A program made the position numbers and the translations under genes. From contig JAJZDI010000016.1 in the NCBI GenBank assembly GCA_021806045.1, positions 1 to 64,000 of the forward strand: a DNA stretch of 64,000 bases, given 5' to 3'. How positions within the stretch are numbered: position 1 is the stretch's first letter; each line of letters starts with the position of its first letter. The notes beneath the pieces are model-generated. The model was not told the origin of the DNA. It made no database searches and saw only the letters and a list, made by a program, of their open reading frames with translations. This DNA comes from Actinomycetes bacterium (GTDB lineage: Bacteria; Actinomycetota; Acidimicrobiia; Acidimicrobiales; RAAP-2). Of this stretch, positions 1 to 7,914 are shown piece by piece.

Positions 1-1343
1 GGTTCTTCGGATCTCAGCGGGGTGAGACCGTTCCGAGCAGGCTCCAGTTCGGCTTGCCGGCGTAGAGGAGCGCGCGGATCCGGTAGTTCCGGAACGACAC
101 CAGCCCGAACGCGACGCGCTTGATCCGCTTGATGAGGTTGTTCATCGACTCGGTGGGTCCGTTCGTGACCTTCGCCCGGTGCCAGGCGACGATCGCATGC
201 CGCCAGCGCATGAGCGTGCGTCCGAGGGAGCGGGCCTCGACCGGGTAGTCGGCGTCTTGGAGGTCGTCGGCGAGCTGGGTCACCCACTCGAGGGCGATGG
301 GCTCATCGGCGTGGGAGTAGATCTCCCGGACGGCCTCCTTCGCGGTGTACAGGGTGCCGACATCGCCCCTCGGATCTCCCGCCCGCAGCAACCCGGCGAG
401 CTTCTCGGCACCCTGCTCGTCGAGGCGCTCCTTCGCCTTGGTGAGGAGTCGACGGCACCGGTAGAGGGGGTCGTCCTTCCTCCCTCTGTGGCCGAGCACG
501 TCCTGCTGGGTCCGTCTGCGGCACTCGTCGAGCTTCGTGTTGGCGAGTTTCGTGACGTGAAACGGGTCGGCGACCAGGGTGGCGTGGGGTAGCTGCTCCT
601 CGGCGACCTTGCGATAGGGGCCGGAGAGGTCGATCGTGACGTAGTCGATCGCTGCACAGAACTCGTCACCCTGGGACGCCAGCCAGGCGGTCGCACCGTT
701 GGAGTCCCGACCAGGGACGACGTCGAGGAGCCGGCCAGCACGGACGTCGACGAGCTGCGTGGTGAAGCGCTGGGTCCGATACGTGCCGACGCGGACCATG
801 AGGGTCTCGTCGAGCCCGAGGGCGCTCACGGTGCCGATCCGCTCCGTGTCCGCGGACAGGAGCGCCTCCCCATAGGCGACCACGGCGTCGTTCACGGTGT
901 GCCAGTCGCAACCGAGCTCGCCGGCGACCTCTGAGACGCTCCTCCCATGCCTGCCGACCTGCTCGGTGGCCCACCGGGCCGCCCGGGAGGTGAGGACCTG
1001 GCGGGCAGCCGCGATCGCCTCGTCGCACTCGGTCCACGAGCCCCGGGGACAGTCGGGATCCGGACAGAACCAGCGACGCTTGCGCCAGACCGTCCGGGCC
1101 CGGCGTCCGAAGAGCGGGAGGTCGACGAGCGTGACGTCGTGGCGATCCTTGGACCGGGCCACGGTTCCGCAGTCTCGGCACCCCTCCCGGTCGGCCGCCG
1201 TCTCGATGACGATGACGGCTTCCCCGGCCGGTCCGTCTTCGCAGCCGAGGAAGCGGACCTCGCCGAGTCCGATCATCCACTCGATCGCGCGCGTAGGGTC
1301 TGTGATCACGGGGGTCCTCCAGTTCTGAAGTCGTCGAACAACC
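1..1343 (-). mobile_element. ISL3-family insertion sequence
   Basis: One transposase gene is bracketed by short imperfect terminal inverted repeats. The left end reads GGTTCTTCG at the first bases of the window. The right end, read inward on the other strand from 1343, gives GGTTGTTCG, so 8 of 9 positions agree. This architecture (single long ORF, short GG-starting ends) is normal for ISL3. The 8-bp target duplication typical of the family cannot be tested because the left flank lies outside the window; the right flank begins TCAGATTG. The exact left boundary is therefore an inference. Confidence 0.65.
14..1309 (-). CDS. ISL3-family transposase
   Basis: A 431-residue DDE transposase that would cut and paste its own element. 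The N-terminal 100 residues carry a zinc-binding domain with paired cysteines (CRDCG near residue 44, then CPDPDC near 82), followed by a helix-turn-helix (about 115-150) and the catalytic domain. Likely acidic residues are the Asp in ALGLDE (about 168), the Asp in VADPFH (about 247) and the Glu in GPTESMN (about 387). The C-terminal IKRVAFGLVSFRNYRIRAL segment is typical of the family. Length matches intact members and there is no frameshift, so it may be active. It lies next to the low-GC surface-glycan gene, which suggests this end of the region has been exchanged. Confidence 0.93.
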   Translation of the reverse strand: MITDPTRAIEWMIGLGEVRFLGCEDGPAGEAVIVIETAADREGCRDCGTVARSKDRHDVTLVDLPLFGRRARTVWRKRRWFCPDPDCPRGSWTECDEAIAAARQVLTSRAARWATEQVGRHGRSVSEVAGELGCDWHTVNDAVVAYGEALLSADTERIGTVSALGLDETLMVRVGTYRTQRFTTQLVDVRAGRLLDVVPGRDSNGATAWLASQGDEFCAAIDYVTIDLSGPYRKVAEEQLPHATLVADPFHVTKLANTKLDECRRRTQQDVLGHRGRKDDPLYRCRRLLTKAKERLDEQGAEKLAGLLRAGDPRGDVGTLYTAKEAVREIYSHADEPIALEWVTQLADDLQDADYPVEARSLGRTLMRWRHAIVAWHRAKVTNGPTESMNNLIKRIKRVAFGLVSFRNYRIRALLYAGKPNWSLLGTVSPR

Positions 1344-1809
1344 TCAGATTGGTGGACCCCCGCTACGCGATCGCGGATCTCCAGCTCACCGGCACACCCC
1401 GCTCAGATCCGGAGTGCCCCATATGCCCTCCTCTCCGTCCTGGCCGTTGCTCCATTCGCGATAGCCAGTTGGTGGGTGGTCGAGAAGCATGCCCTTCGCC
1501 TCAAGTCAATGCGTTGGAACCGAACACCCGTGCGTCCGACTGCTGCCCCGCCGATGACCGCGCCGTAGTGATCGCTGAGCCCACCGGTCACCACCGCCTC
1601 GCCAGGTCCCGCGAGCTCCGCGACACCCCCGGTGTCGGCTCCCGAGGGGGTACAGCCAGGGGGCAGCCAGGGACAGAGGAACCGCCGCCCGCTCCCGATG
1701 CGCCAGGCTGTTCGAAGGGCATCGCGTGGGGATCGACGACCGGTACCACCACGCCTCATCCGCCGCCAGCCAGGCCGTCAATGCCGACGTGCGCCCGCGG
1801 CTGCCGCAC
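1344..1809. other. Unassigned stretch between IS and YfhO-like gene
   Basis: This 466-bp stretch has overlapping open frames on both strands but no clear start signal, ribosome-binding site or recognisable domain. One minus-strand frame (about 1403-1700) contains a GPGEAVVTGGLSD stretch that faintly recalls the C-terminal part of class III nucleotidyl cyclases, but the match is too short to call. It is best regarded as degraded sequence beside the insertion sequence. Confidence 0.4.
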
Positions 1810-4497
1810 CTACATGACAGCGGGAGGACCTCGCGACACAGGCACGTCGGAACGGGATCCTGCTGTGACCTCCGACGACGGCGCCAGGTAGCCACCCAAC
1901 GGGTCCGGACCATGGCCTGTTCCACGTCGCGCAGGTCGCCGGCGCCGCCAGTACCACACCACGACGGAGGCTCCCAGCACGATCGACGCCGTCAAGCTCA
2001 CCATCCAACCCATCCGGAAGCTGCTCGGGTCGTATGTGAACACGACGCGGTCGGTTCCGGCATGCACGCTCACTCCGCGCAGCAGATAATCCACGCGCCG
2101 GATGGGCTCGAGCCGCCCATTGACTGTCACCTTCCATCCGGGATAGTACGTATCAGAGAGAACGAGCAGCGAATCCCGATCCGTCTGAACGCTGATCGCC
2201 ACCCGCTCAGCCGTGTAGTCGGTTATGCGAGCGCTACCGGGGATGCCGGGAACTGCCTGTGACGTCGACAACCCGGGCAACCGGTGCTCAGTGATCACTT
2301 CTCGTCGTGCATCGAATCCCGCCGCCCCCAGTGCGGTCAGCGCTTGGCCACCACTGGTCACGACTCTCTGTCCGGCCACTACCCATGCCCGCGGCAATGC
2401 ACCCGGATTGGCGTAAATAGTCGCGTCAGGACCGCTGTACACCACGGGCAGTTTCGGCTCGTTCAGCGGCTCATTCTTCTGTTCAAGGATGTCACGTACT
2501 CCGTACAAGGACAGCACCCTCATCGTGCTGGGTGACAATCCCGCTTCGATGGTGAGAGGAACCGACGGCGTGTTTTCAGGCAGAAGAGGGATCGGCGGAG
2601 ACACGTAGCGCCTCCACAGGTTGGAAAACCGGGTCACCACTGGGAGGTCGTAGCCGCGAAGATCGTACAGGCCATAGCGGAGGTTCACATCTGGCGGAAG
2701 CGGGTTCACCTTGTCGTACGGTGTCACCGCCACAAAACGGGCTGGTCGCTGCCGTTGAAGGAAACGGATCGCTCCGGTCACTGGTTGCACCGCATGAGAA
2801 GTGGGGATCGCAGGGTTATAACCCATACCCGCTTGGAAGAGATCCATCGCCACCAGAGCGAGACAAAGGAAAGCAAAAACTCCGCGTGGGATCTTTCCCC
2901 GGGAGCGGAACGCCAACAGGAGTACCGCGGCCCCCGCCACGGTGAGCCAGACGATCAAGGCGGCCAGGCGATCGATCGGTATCTCGTGTGGCGCATTGTG
3001 CAGGGGAGCGCGACCGAACAGCCAGGCGATGTCGACCGCCCGGCCGAGATAACGAAGGGACGTGCCGCTGGTAGCGGCAACGACCACGACGGGTAGGGCA
3101 AGAAGGCCCAGGGCCATCATTCCCATCTTCCGTGTCTGCCGCCGGTCTGGTCGTCGACGCAGAAGGTCGTCGAGGCCCCATCCAGCCAGGAGCGCGATAC
3201 AGAGAAGATAGATGATGGTCAGGCGGGTGAGGTAGGTCAGGTCGAGGACGGGCGTCTTACCCGCGATGCCGAAGAACGGCTGGATCCCGAGAACCACGAG
3301 CACACTCAGGATGCCAACAACTGCGACGACGATCCGCTCGACCCGACGGCGGAAGAGTGCGACGATCCCCAAGAAGAGCGGTAGAACGCCTGCATAGAAC
3401 GCGCTGACGATCACAAAACTACCGGGAAAGTAATTTGGCAAGAAGGCGGCGAATATGTACTGGGTCTGTACGTGCACTGCGGCCCGCGGACGGGCAGCAA
3501 GGTCATTTGAATGCCGGAGGAGCTCGAGGAAGGGCAGTATGGTGACCGCTGCGATTGCAGTTCCGATACTCAGGGAAATAATGAGTGCAATCACTGGTCG
3601 CGTCGCGGCGGATGTCACTGCCGTGAATCGGGTTCTCCATCCACGGCCTGCCGATCTCGCAGCAGCGACGACACCACCACCTTCACCCTGCATCAAGCGA
3701 AGGACAAAATACCCACCGACGGCTGCAATCGCGTAGACGCTCGACTCGGGCTCTCCCCCGAAGAACTGCAACGCCACGAGACTGGCCAGTGCTGCTCCCG
3801 GCAGAATACCTGGCTTGCGGACCAGCCGCTCGGTGGCCAGAAGCATCCAAGGGATGAGAGGGAATACATCGGTGAGGGGCCAGGGAATCCACGCAATCAT
3901 GAACAGCCCGAACCCAAACACGAGACCGGCAAGAAATGCACCCGCGATGCCCATCTTGAGGGCACGACCGAGCAGGTATGATCCGGTTGCTGCTACCACT
4001 ACCTTGAGTAACGCGATGACGCCCAGTGACCACCAGAATGGCAGAATGTATGCAGGGAGGTTGAATGGCGAGAAGATGGCGGACTGCATGTCGCCCAGGT
4101 AGGGCATCCCGCCCATGATGTAGGGATTCCAAAGTGGGATATGCGGCAGTTGGGATCTAGTGTATTGAAGGTAGGGCTCGAACACCGTAATGCCGTCCAC
4201 CAACTGCGGGTTGGACCCCCGCACTATTGGGGACATGCTGTAGGTCGGTACGCCATGAGGTATGGCCGTGTTCCACGGTGCCGCATTCCAAAGGTAGTCA
4301 GCCGCAGAGACAGTGTGTCCTGGGAGTAGGCCCGGCCAAAAAAAGACCACTCCGAGCAACACGTACGCCATGAAGACGGTGAGGCTTGCATGCCTCCGCA
4401 CCCACGCGAGGAGCGACGACTCCCCGCCTCTGCCACCGGTCGGGACGTCTCCGGTCGGTTCACGCGGCAGCGGCGTCGACCCGGCGTCCTGGCGCAT
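1810..4497 (-). CDS. YfhO-like polytopic membrane protein
   Basis: An 895-residue integral membrane protein resembling the YfhO family, which in Gram-positive bacteria is linked to glycosylation of cell-wall polymers or lipoteichoic acids. A cytoplasmic N-terminus of about 35 residues is followed by roughly a dozen hydrophobic helices to about residue 560. Then comes a long extracytoplasmic beta-rich domain with RFVAVTPYDKV and a YYPGWKVTVNG stretch, a signature of the family's outer domain, and a final membrane helix near 845-865 before a basic tail. Loop residues near the first helices (DYLWNAAPW) fit a GT-C-like fold. Its A/T content at third positions is clearly higher than in downstream genes, suggesting foreign origin. 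Substrate is not predictable. Confidence 0.8.
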   Translation of the reverse strand: MRQDAGSTPLPREPTGDVPTGGRGGESSLLAWVRRHASLTVFMAYVLLGVVFFWPGLLPGHTVSAADYLWNAAPWNTAIPHGVPTYSMSPIVRGSNPQLVDGITVFEPYLQYTRSQLPHIPLWNPYIMGGMPYLGDMQSAIFSPFNLPAYILPFWWSLGVIALLKVVVAATGSYLLGRALKMGIAGAFLAGLVFGFGLFMIAWIPWPLTDVFPLIPWMLLATERLVRKPGILPGAALASLVALQFFGGEPESSVYAIAAVGGYFVLRLMQGEGGGVVAAARSAGRGWRTRFTAVTSAATRPVIALIISLSIGTAIAAVTILPFLELLRHSNDLAARPRAAVHVQTQYIFAAFLPNYFPGSFVIVSAFYAGVLPLFLGIVALFRRRVERIVVAVVGILSVLVVLGIQPFFGIAGKTPVLDLTYLTRLTIIYLLCIALLAGWGLDDLLRRRPDRRQTRKMGMMALGLLALPVVVVAATSGTSLRYLGRAVDIAWLFGRAPLHNAPHEIPIDRLAALIVWLTVAGAAVLLLAFRSRGKIPRGVFAFLCLALVAMDLFQAGMGYNPAIPTSHAVQPVTGAIRFLQRQRPARFVAVTPYDKVNPLPPDVNLRYGLYDLRGYDLPVVTRFSNLWRRYVSPPIPLLPENTPSVPLTIEAGLSPSTMRVLSLYGVRDILEQKNEPLNEPKLPVVYSGPDATIYANPGALPRAWVVAGQRVVTSGGQALTALGAAGFDARREVITEHRLPGLSTSQAVPGIPGSARITDYTAERVAISVQTDRDSLLVLSDTYYPGWKVTVNGRLEPIRRVDYLLRGVSVHAGTDRVVFTYDPSSFRMGWMVSLTASIVLGASVVVWYWRRRRPARRGTGHGPDPLGGYLAPSSEVTAGSRSDVPVSRGPPAVM

Positions 4498-5208
4498 AGG
4501 CAGGTGATCTTAACCCTTCACCTCAATGCGGTCAGGGCCCGCGGGGAGTACGCGGAGGGCGGGATGCTCGACGCGGGCCGGGCGCGCGCACTCCACACAA
4601 TGCGGGCGTGCGAGGCCGCTCCGGACGGTGACGCCCGCTCCCCCGAGCGGCAGTGCCCATCCCCCCGACCGCCGGCCTCGTCGAAGAGGGGGCTTCCATG
4701 TCAGCTGCATCTGATGTGATGTCCACGCCGTCCCCCGAGCAATCCCTGTGCCCGAAGGCGTTCTGCCGGGAGCGAGCGGCACTGGTCATCGTCCAGAAGC
4801 TCACCATCGGGAATGTCGACCGGGAGCTCGCTGCCGGCCCGCCTCCGCCACGGAAACGGAAGGGTTGCCGGTCGAGGCCGCAGGCGGAGCCGCTGAGGTT
4901 CCCATCACGGCGTGCGACGCCTGCCTGACCCGCTCGGCTGACGCTTCCGACGCCGACCGGTCCGAGGCCCTGCTCGACATCTGGATGCGCAGGATCGACG
5001 CCGAGCTCGACCACGCCTACGGCAGACCCCGGATGACCGGTGAGCTGCAGGATCGGGTCGCCTGTGCCAACCATGGCCGTGGAGGCCCCCGATCCCACCA
5101 CGCCCGGGAGCTCATGCATGCGAGACGTCCGATGGTGCGGTTCGTTCGTCACGGGGCAAGGGCACGGCACGTGGCTGACGGCACCACCTGCCGCGGTACT
5201 GTCTCGCC
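4498..5208. other. 710-bp stretch with possible broken small gene
   Basis: No confident gene is seen. Plus-strand codon bias looks coding in two successive frames: one from an ATG at 4698 behind a GAGGGGG ribosome-binding site to about 4850, then another from about 4858 to 5070 that encodes a helical stretch around IWMRRIDAELDHAY. A single frameshift near 4850-4865 would join them. The end of the stretch is the leader of the methyltransferase gene. Confidence 0.35.
4698..4928 (+). CDS. Hypothetical small protein, possibly 5' part of a frameshifted gene
   Basis: A 76-residue frame with ATG at 4698, six bases after a good GAGGGGG ribosome-binding site. The first 50 residues (including a FCRERAALVIVQKL stretch) show the G/C-rich third positions of coding DNA. 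The last 25 residues are Arg/Pro-rich and look out of frame, while coding character continues in another frame to about 5070. No family is recognised. It may be a pseudogene or a sequencing frameshift; a spurious frame is also possible. Confidence 0.3.
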   Translation: MSAASDVMSTPSPEQSLCPKAFCRERAALVIVQKLTIGNVDRELAAGPPPPRKRKGCRSRPQAEPLRFPSRRATPA

Positions 5209-5958
5209 ATGGAACGCCTCGCCTATGCGGAGATGTACGAGCAGGAGGACGTCCACTGGTGGTTTCGAGGTCGGCGCGCGATCATCTGGGCGCTGCTCAA
5301 CCGCATCCAACTGCCGCCGGCACCCCACATTCTCGATGCCGGATGTGGCACCGGCCGCAACCTGGTCGAGTTCGGTGCCCTCGGCCCCGCTGCGGGTGTC
5401 GACCCCTCCGCCGATGCCGTCGCCTTCTGTCAGGCGCGAGGCTTGAGCGACGTACGCCGAGCCGGGCTCGAGATGCTCCCGTTCGACACGGGACGATTCG
5501 ACCTCGTGTTGGCCTGTGACGTTCTGGAGCATGTGGAAGATGACGCTCGAGCGCTGCAGGAGCTCCGGAGGGTAGCCGCGCCCGATGCCACGCTGGTCCT
5601 CACGGTGCCCGCATACCAATGGCTGTGGACCGACCACGACGTACAACTGCGCCACTTCCGGCGCTATACGCTCCCATCACTTCGCCGACGGGTGCTCGGG
5701 GCAGGATGGCAGCCGGTGCATGCGACGTACTTCAACTCGATCATGCTTCCCCTGGTGGCCCCGGCACGACTCGCCTCCAGGCTGTCGTCGCGCCGGCGCG
5801 GCCGCACGGATCTCGACCGGACGCCAGCGTTCTTGAACCGCATCTTGGAACAGCCCTTGCGGCTGGAGGCAAGCATCATCAGGCGAGGCGGTCGCCTGCC
5901 GGCCGGTGTGTCGGTCGGCATGGTGTGCCGCCTCGCTTCAATGGGAACTGGGAAATGA
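5209..5958 (+). CDS. SAM-dependent methyltransferase (class I)
   Basis: A 249-residue class I methyltransferase. Motif I, DAGCGTG, is at residues 43-49. An acidic strand end (GVDPS) follows near 67, and the post-motif DLVLACDVLEHVEDD near 100-115 matches the Methyltransf_11/ubiE-like fold. The N-terminal YEQEDVHWWFRGRR stretch is typical of methyltransferases found in surface-glycan and lipid-linked sugar clusters. ATG 5209 is chosen because it begins the conserved N-terminal helix directly. The 3' end overlaps the convergent membrane gene by 21 bp. The methyl acceptor is unknown; a glycan or polyprenyl-linked sugar is a reasonable guess from context. Confidence 0.88.
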   Translation: MERLAYAEMYEQEDVHWWFRGRRAIIWALLNRIQLPPAPHILDAGCGTGRNLVEFGALGPAAGVDPSADAVAFCQARGLSDVRRAGLEMLPFDTGRFDLVLACDVLEHVEDDARALQELRRVAAPDATLVLTVPAYQWLWTDHDVQLRHFRRYTLPSLRRRVLGAGWQPVHATYFNSIMLPLVAPARLASRLSSRRRGRTDLDRTPAFLNRILEQPLRLEASIIRRGGRLPAGVSVGMVCRLASMGTGK

Positions 5959-7914
5959 CGCAGCCGACACGCAGTCCGGCACCGCGTCACGCGATGGGCC
6001 CCGGAAGCGCCCAGCTGCCGTACAGCGGACGAAGTCCTGGGGGGAGATCGCCCTTCGGGCTCCAGGAGATCGCACGTCCGACCAGACCCAGGCACCGGCC
6101 CGGTACTGCGGTGGTCGGCCGACAGCGAGCGTGAAGAACCCGAGTGCCCAAGCGGTACCGGCGTCGCGGTCCGCATGCGGGACCAGCACCGCCGGATCCG
6201 GTATCACCACGTAGGTCACTCCCCAACCGCGGAGTGCGTCCCTCACGGCCACCACGTTCCTCCGCGTCGCGGGCATCAGGGTCGGGAAGGCGGAAGCCGC
6301 CGCCGTGATCACGGCCTGGCCCGCTCGCTCGCTACCCGCACGCTGGGGGATGCTCTCGGGTCCCGAGCCGGTGGCCAACGCGAAGTGGAGGGAATCCACG
6401 GCCTGCCACGTCATGGCCGAGGCTCCGGTGATCGGCGGCGGAAAGGTCAGGACCACTTGGTGGGGAGGGAGGTGCGGGCCCACCTCGATGAACCATTGAG
6501 GAAGGGTGACCGCTTCGGTGGTGAGAGGCACATTGCCAGCAATGGCCGTCGCCATCGGCACCGCCGCCACGGCGGCCACCACCAGCGCCGTCGATGCAGC
6601 CAGCACGTTGCCGACGCCGATCGCGCCTCCCCGCATCCCGGCAAGCCACCGGGCTCTGTGCGCAGCCAGGCGATCGACCCACGCCAGGACTGCGTCGCGA
6701 GTCCGATCGATCACGATCGCCAACATGACCGCGAAGCACAGCAACGTGATCGTCAGGATCCGGCCTGTCAAGACGTTCTGGACAATGGGGACGCCGACCA
6801 ACAACCGCCACGGGGTCCAATAACTCTGGACGCCGAGCGACAGGATCACCGCCACTACCCCGAGACTGCCGAAGAACCACAGCCGGCGATCGCGCCACCA
6901 GATCGAGACGCCGATCGCCAGTACCACCAGGAACCCGGGGCCGAGGTAGCTGAGCTCAGGCAGCGCCGGACCTTGGTACCCGGCGAACAGGCTCAGGGCA
7001 TGGGCATTCAGGAACGTCAGGTGCCAGAGGTCGCTCAGCGCGAGGTTCCCTGAACCCGGCCTGATCGCCGGCCAGACAAGGCCAGACAGGTGGGCCGGTC
7101 CGGCAAGGGTGAACCACAGCGGGTATCCGAGCAGAACGACCGCAACACCAGCAGCAGCCCCGAGGCCGCGCACGGCATGGGGCGCACGTCTGGCGATTTC
7201 TCGAGGGCATGTCAGTGCACAGTGGGCCACCAGCAGCACGACCCCGATCATGCCCACCAGCACCACCACCACCAACACCTCGGTGCTCACGAAGAACTGC
7301 AATGCCACAAGCAGGCCGAGGGCGACTCCCGTTGCGGCGGGTCGCCGGCGCTGGCGCACCAACAACTCGTCGAGGCACGCCACGATCAACGGCACCAGCG
7401 CCAGAAAGCCCAGCATCAGATGGGAGACCGCCAGGTTCACGATGACGAACGGGGAGAACCCGAACACCAGGCCACCGACGAACGCGGCAGGCAGCCAGTG
7501 CACCCACCGCCGGAGCAGCCAGCACATGGCCAGGGCCGACAAGGCAGGTGCGAGGGTGGACGCCACGTTCAAGGTGGCGACCGGTCCGAACAGCCAGGTG
7601 ATCGGAGCGAGGGGGACACCGATGGCGAGCACGCTCGTGTTCGCAAGAAGATTGATCCCAGCCGGGTGGAACAATGCAGTCGAGTAGAAGAGACTGTGCC
7701 CGTGGGTCAGGGCATAGGCGGGCCACTCGAGGAACCACACAAAGAGCGAGGGATCGTTACAGCCGCACATGGCGACAGAGGTCGGGTGCGTCGACCACAC
7801 ATGCCACCAAAGCAGAACCGATAGGGCGAGGTAGACGGCGAACGCCGACCCCAGAAGGGCCACGGGCGACCTCCGGAAGCGCCCCGCCTCACGCGGACCG
7901 TCGTCCTGGCTCAT
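5938..7914 (-). CDS. Polytopic membrane protein, GT-C glycosyltransferase-like (paralog 1)
   Basis: A 658-residue membrane protein with a short basic N-terminus, a first helix at about 18-38, an extracytoplasmic CGCNDPSLFVWFLEWPAYAL segment, then about ten more helices. A soluble domain of about 200 residues follows the last helix near 470. The acidic loop after helix 1 and the DUF-type TSVAMCG region resemble GT-C glycosyltransferases that use polyprenyl-phosphate sugars. The gene next door (7911-9857) is a paralog sharing most of its length. Its ATG overlaps the paralog's stop by 4 bp (7911-7914), so the two are translationally coupled. Exact donor and acceptor cannot be predicted. Confidence 0.75.
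   Translation of the reverse strand: MSQDDGPREAGRFRRSPVALLGSAFAVYLALSVLLWWHVWSTHPTSVAMCGCNDPSLFVWFLEWPAYALTHGHSLFYSTALFHPAGINLLANTSVLAIGVPLAPITWLFGPVATLNVASTLAPALSALAMCWLLRRWVHWLPAAFVGGLVFGFSPFVIVNLAVSHLMLGFLALVPLIVACLDELLVRQRRRPAATGVALGLLVALQFFVSTEVLVVVVLVGMIGVVLLVAHCALTCPREIARRAPHAVRGLGAAAGVAVVLLGYPLWFTLAGPAHLSGLVWPAIRPGSGNLALSDLWHLTFLNAHALSLFAGYQGPALPELSYLGPGFLVVLAIGVSIWWRDRRLWFFGSLGVVAVILSLGVQSYWTPWRLLVGVPIVQNVLTGRILTITLLCFAVMLAIVIDRTRDAVLAWVDRLAAHRARWLAGMRGGAIGVGNVLAASTALVVAAVAAVPMATAIAGNVPLTTEAVTLPQWFIEVGPHLPPHQVVLTFPPPITGASAMTWQAVDSLHFALATGSGPESIPQRAGSERAGQAVITAAASAFPTLMPATRRNVVAVRDALRGWGVTYVVIPDPAVLVPHADRDAGTAWALGFFTLAVGRPPQYRAGAWVWSDVRSPGARRAISPQDFVRCTAAGRFRGPSRDAVPDCVSAASFPSSH

Noticed and set aside
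1403-1759. Possible fragment of a class III nucleotidyl cyclase on the minus strand
   Set aside because: Only one short GPGEAVVT-like patch matches; no catalytic residues, start or ribosome-binding site.
947-1891. Long plus-strand frame through the transposase and beyond
   Set aside because: It is the antisense of the transposase for half its length and carries no domain.
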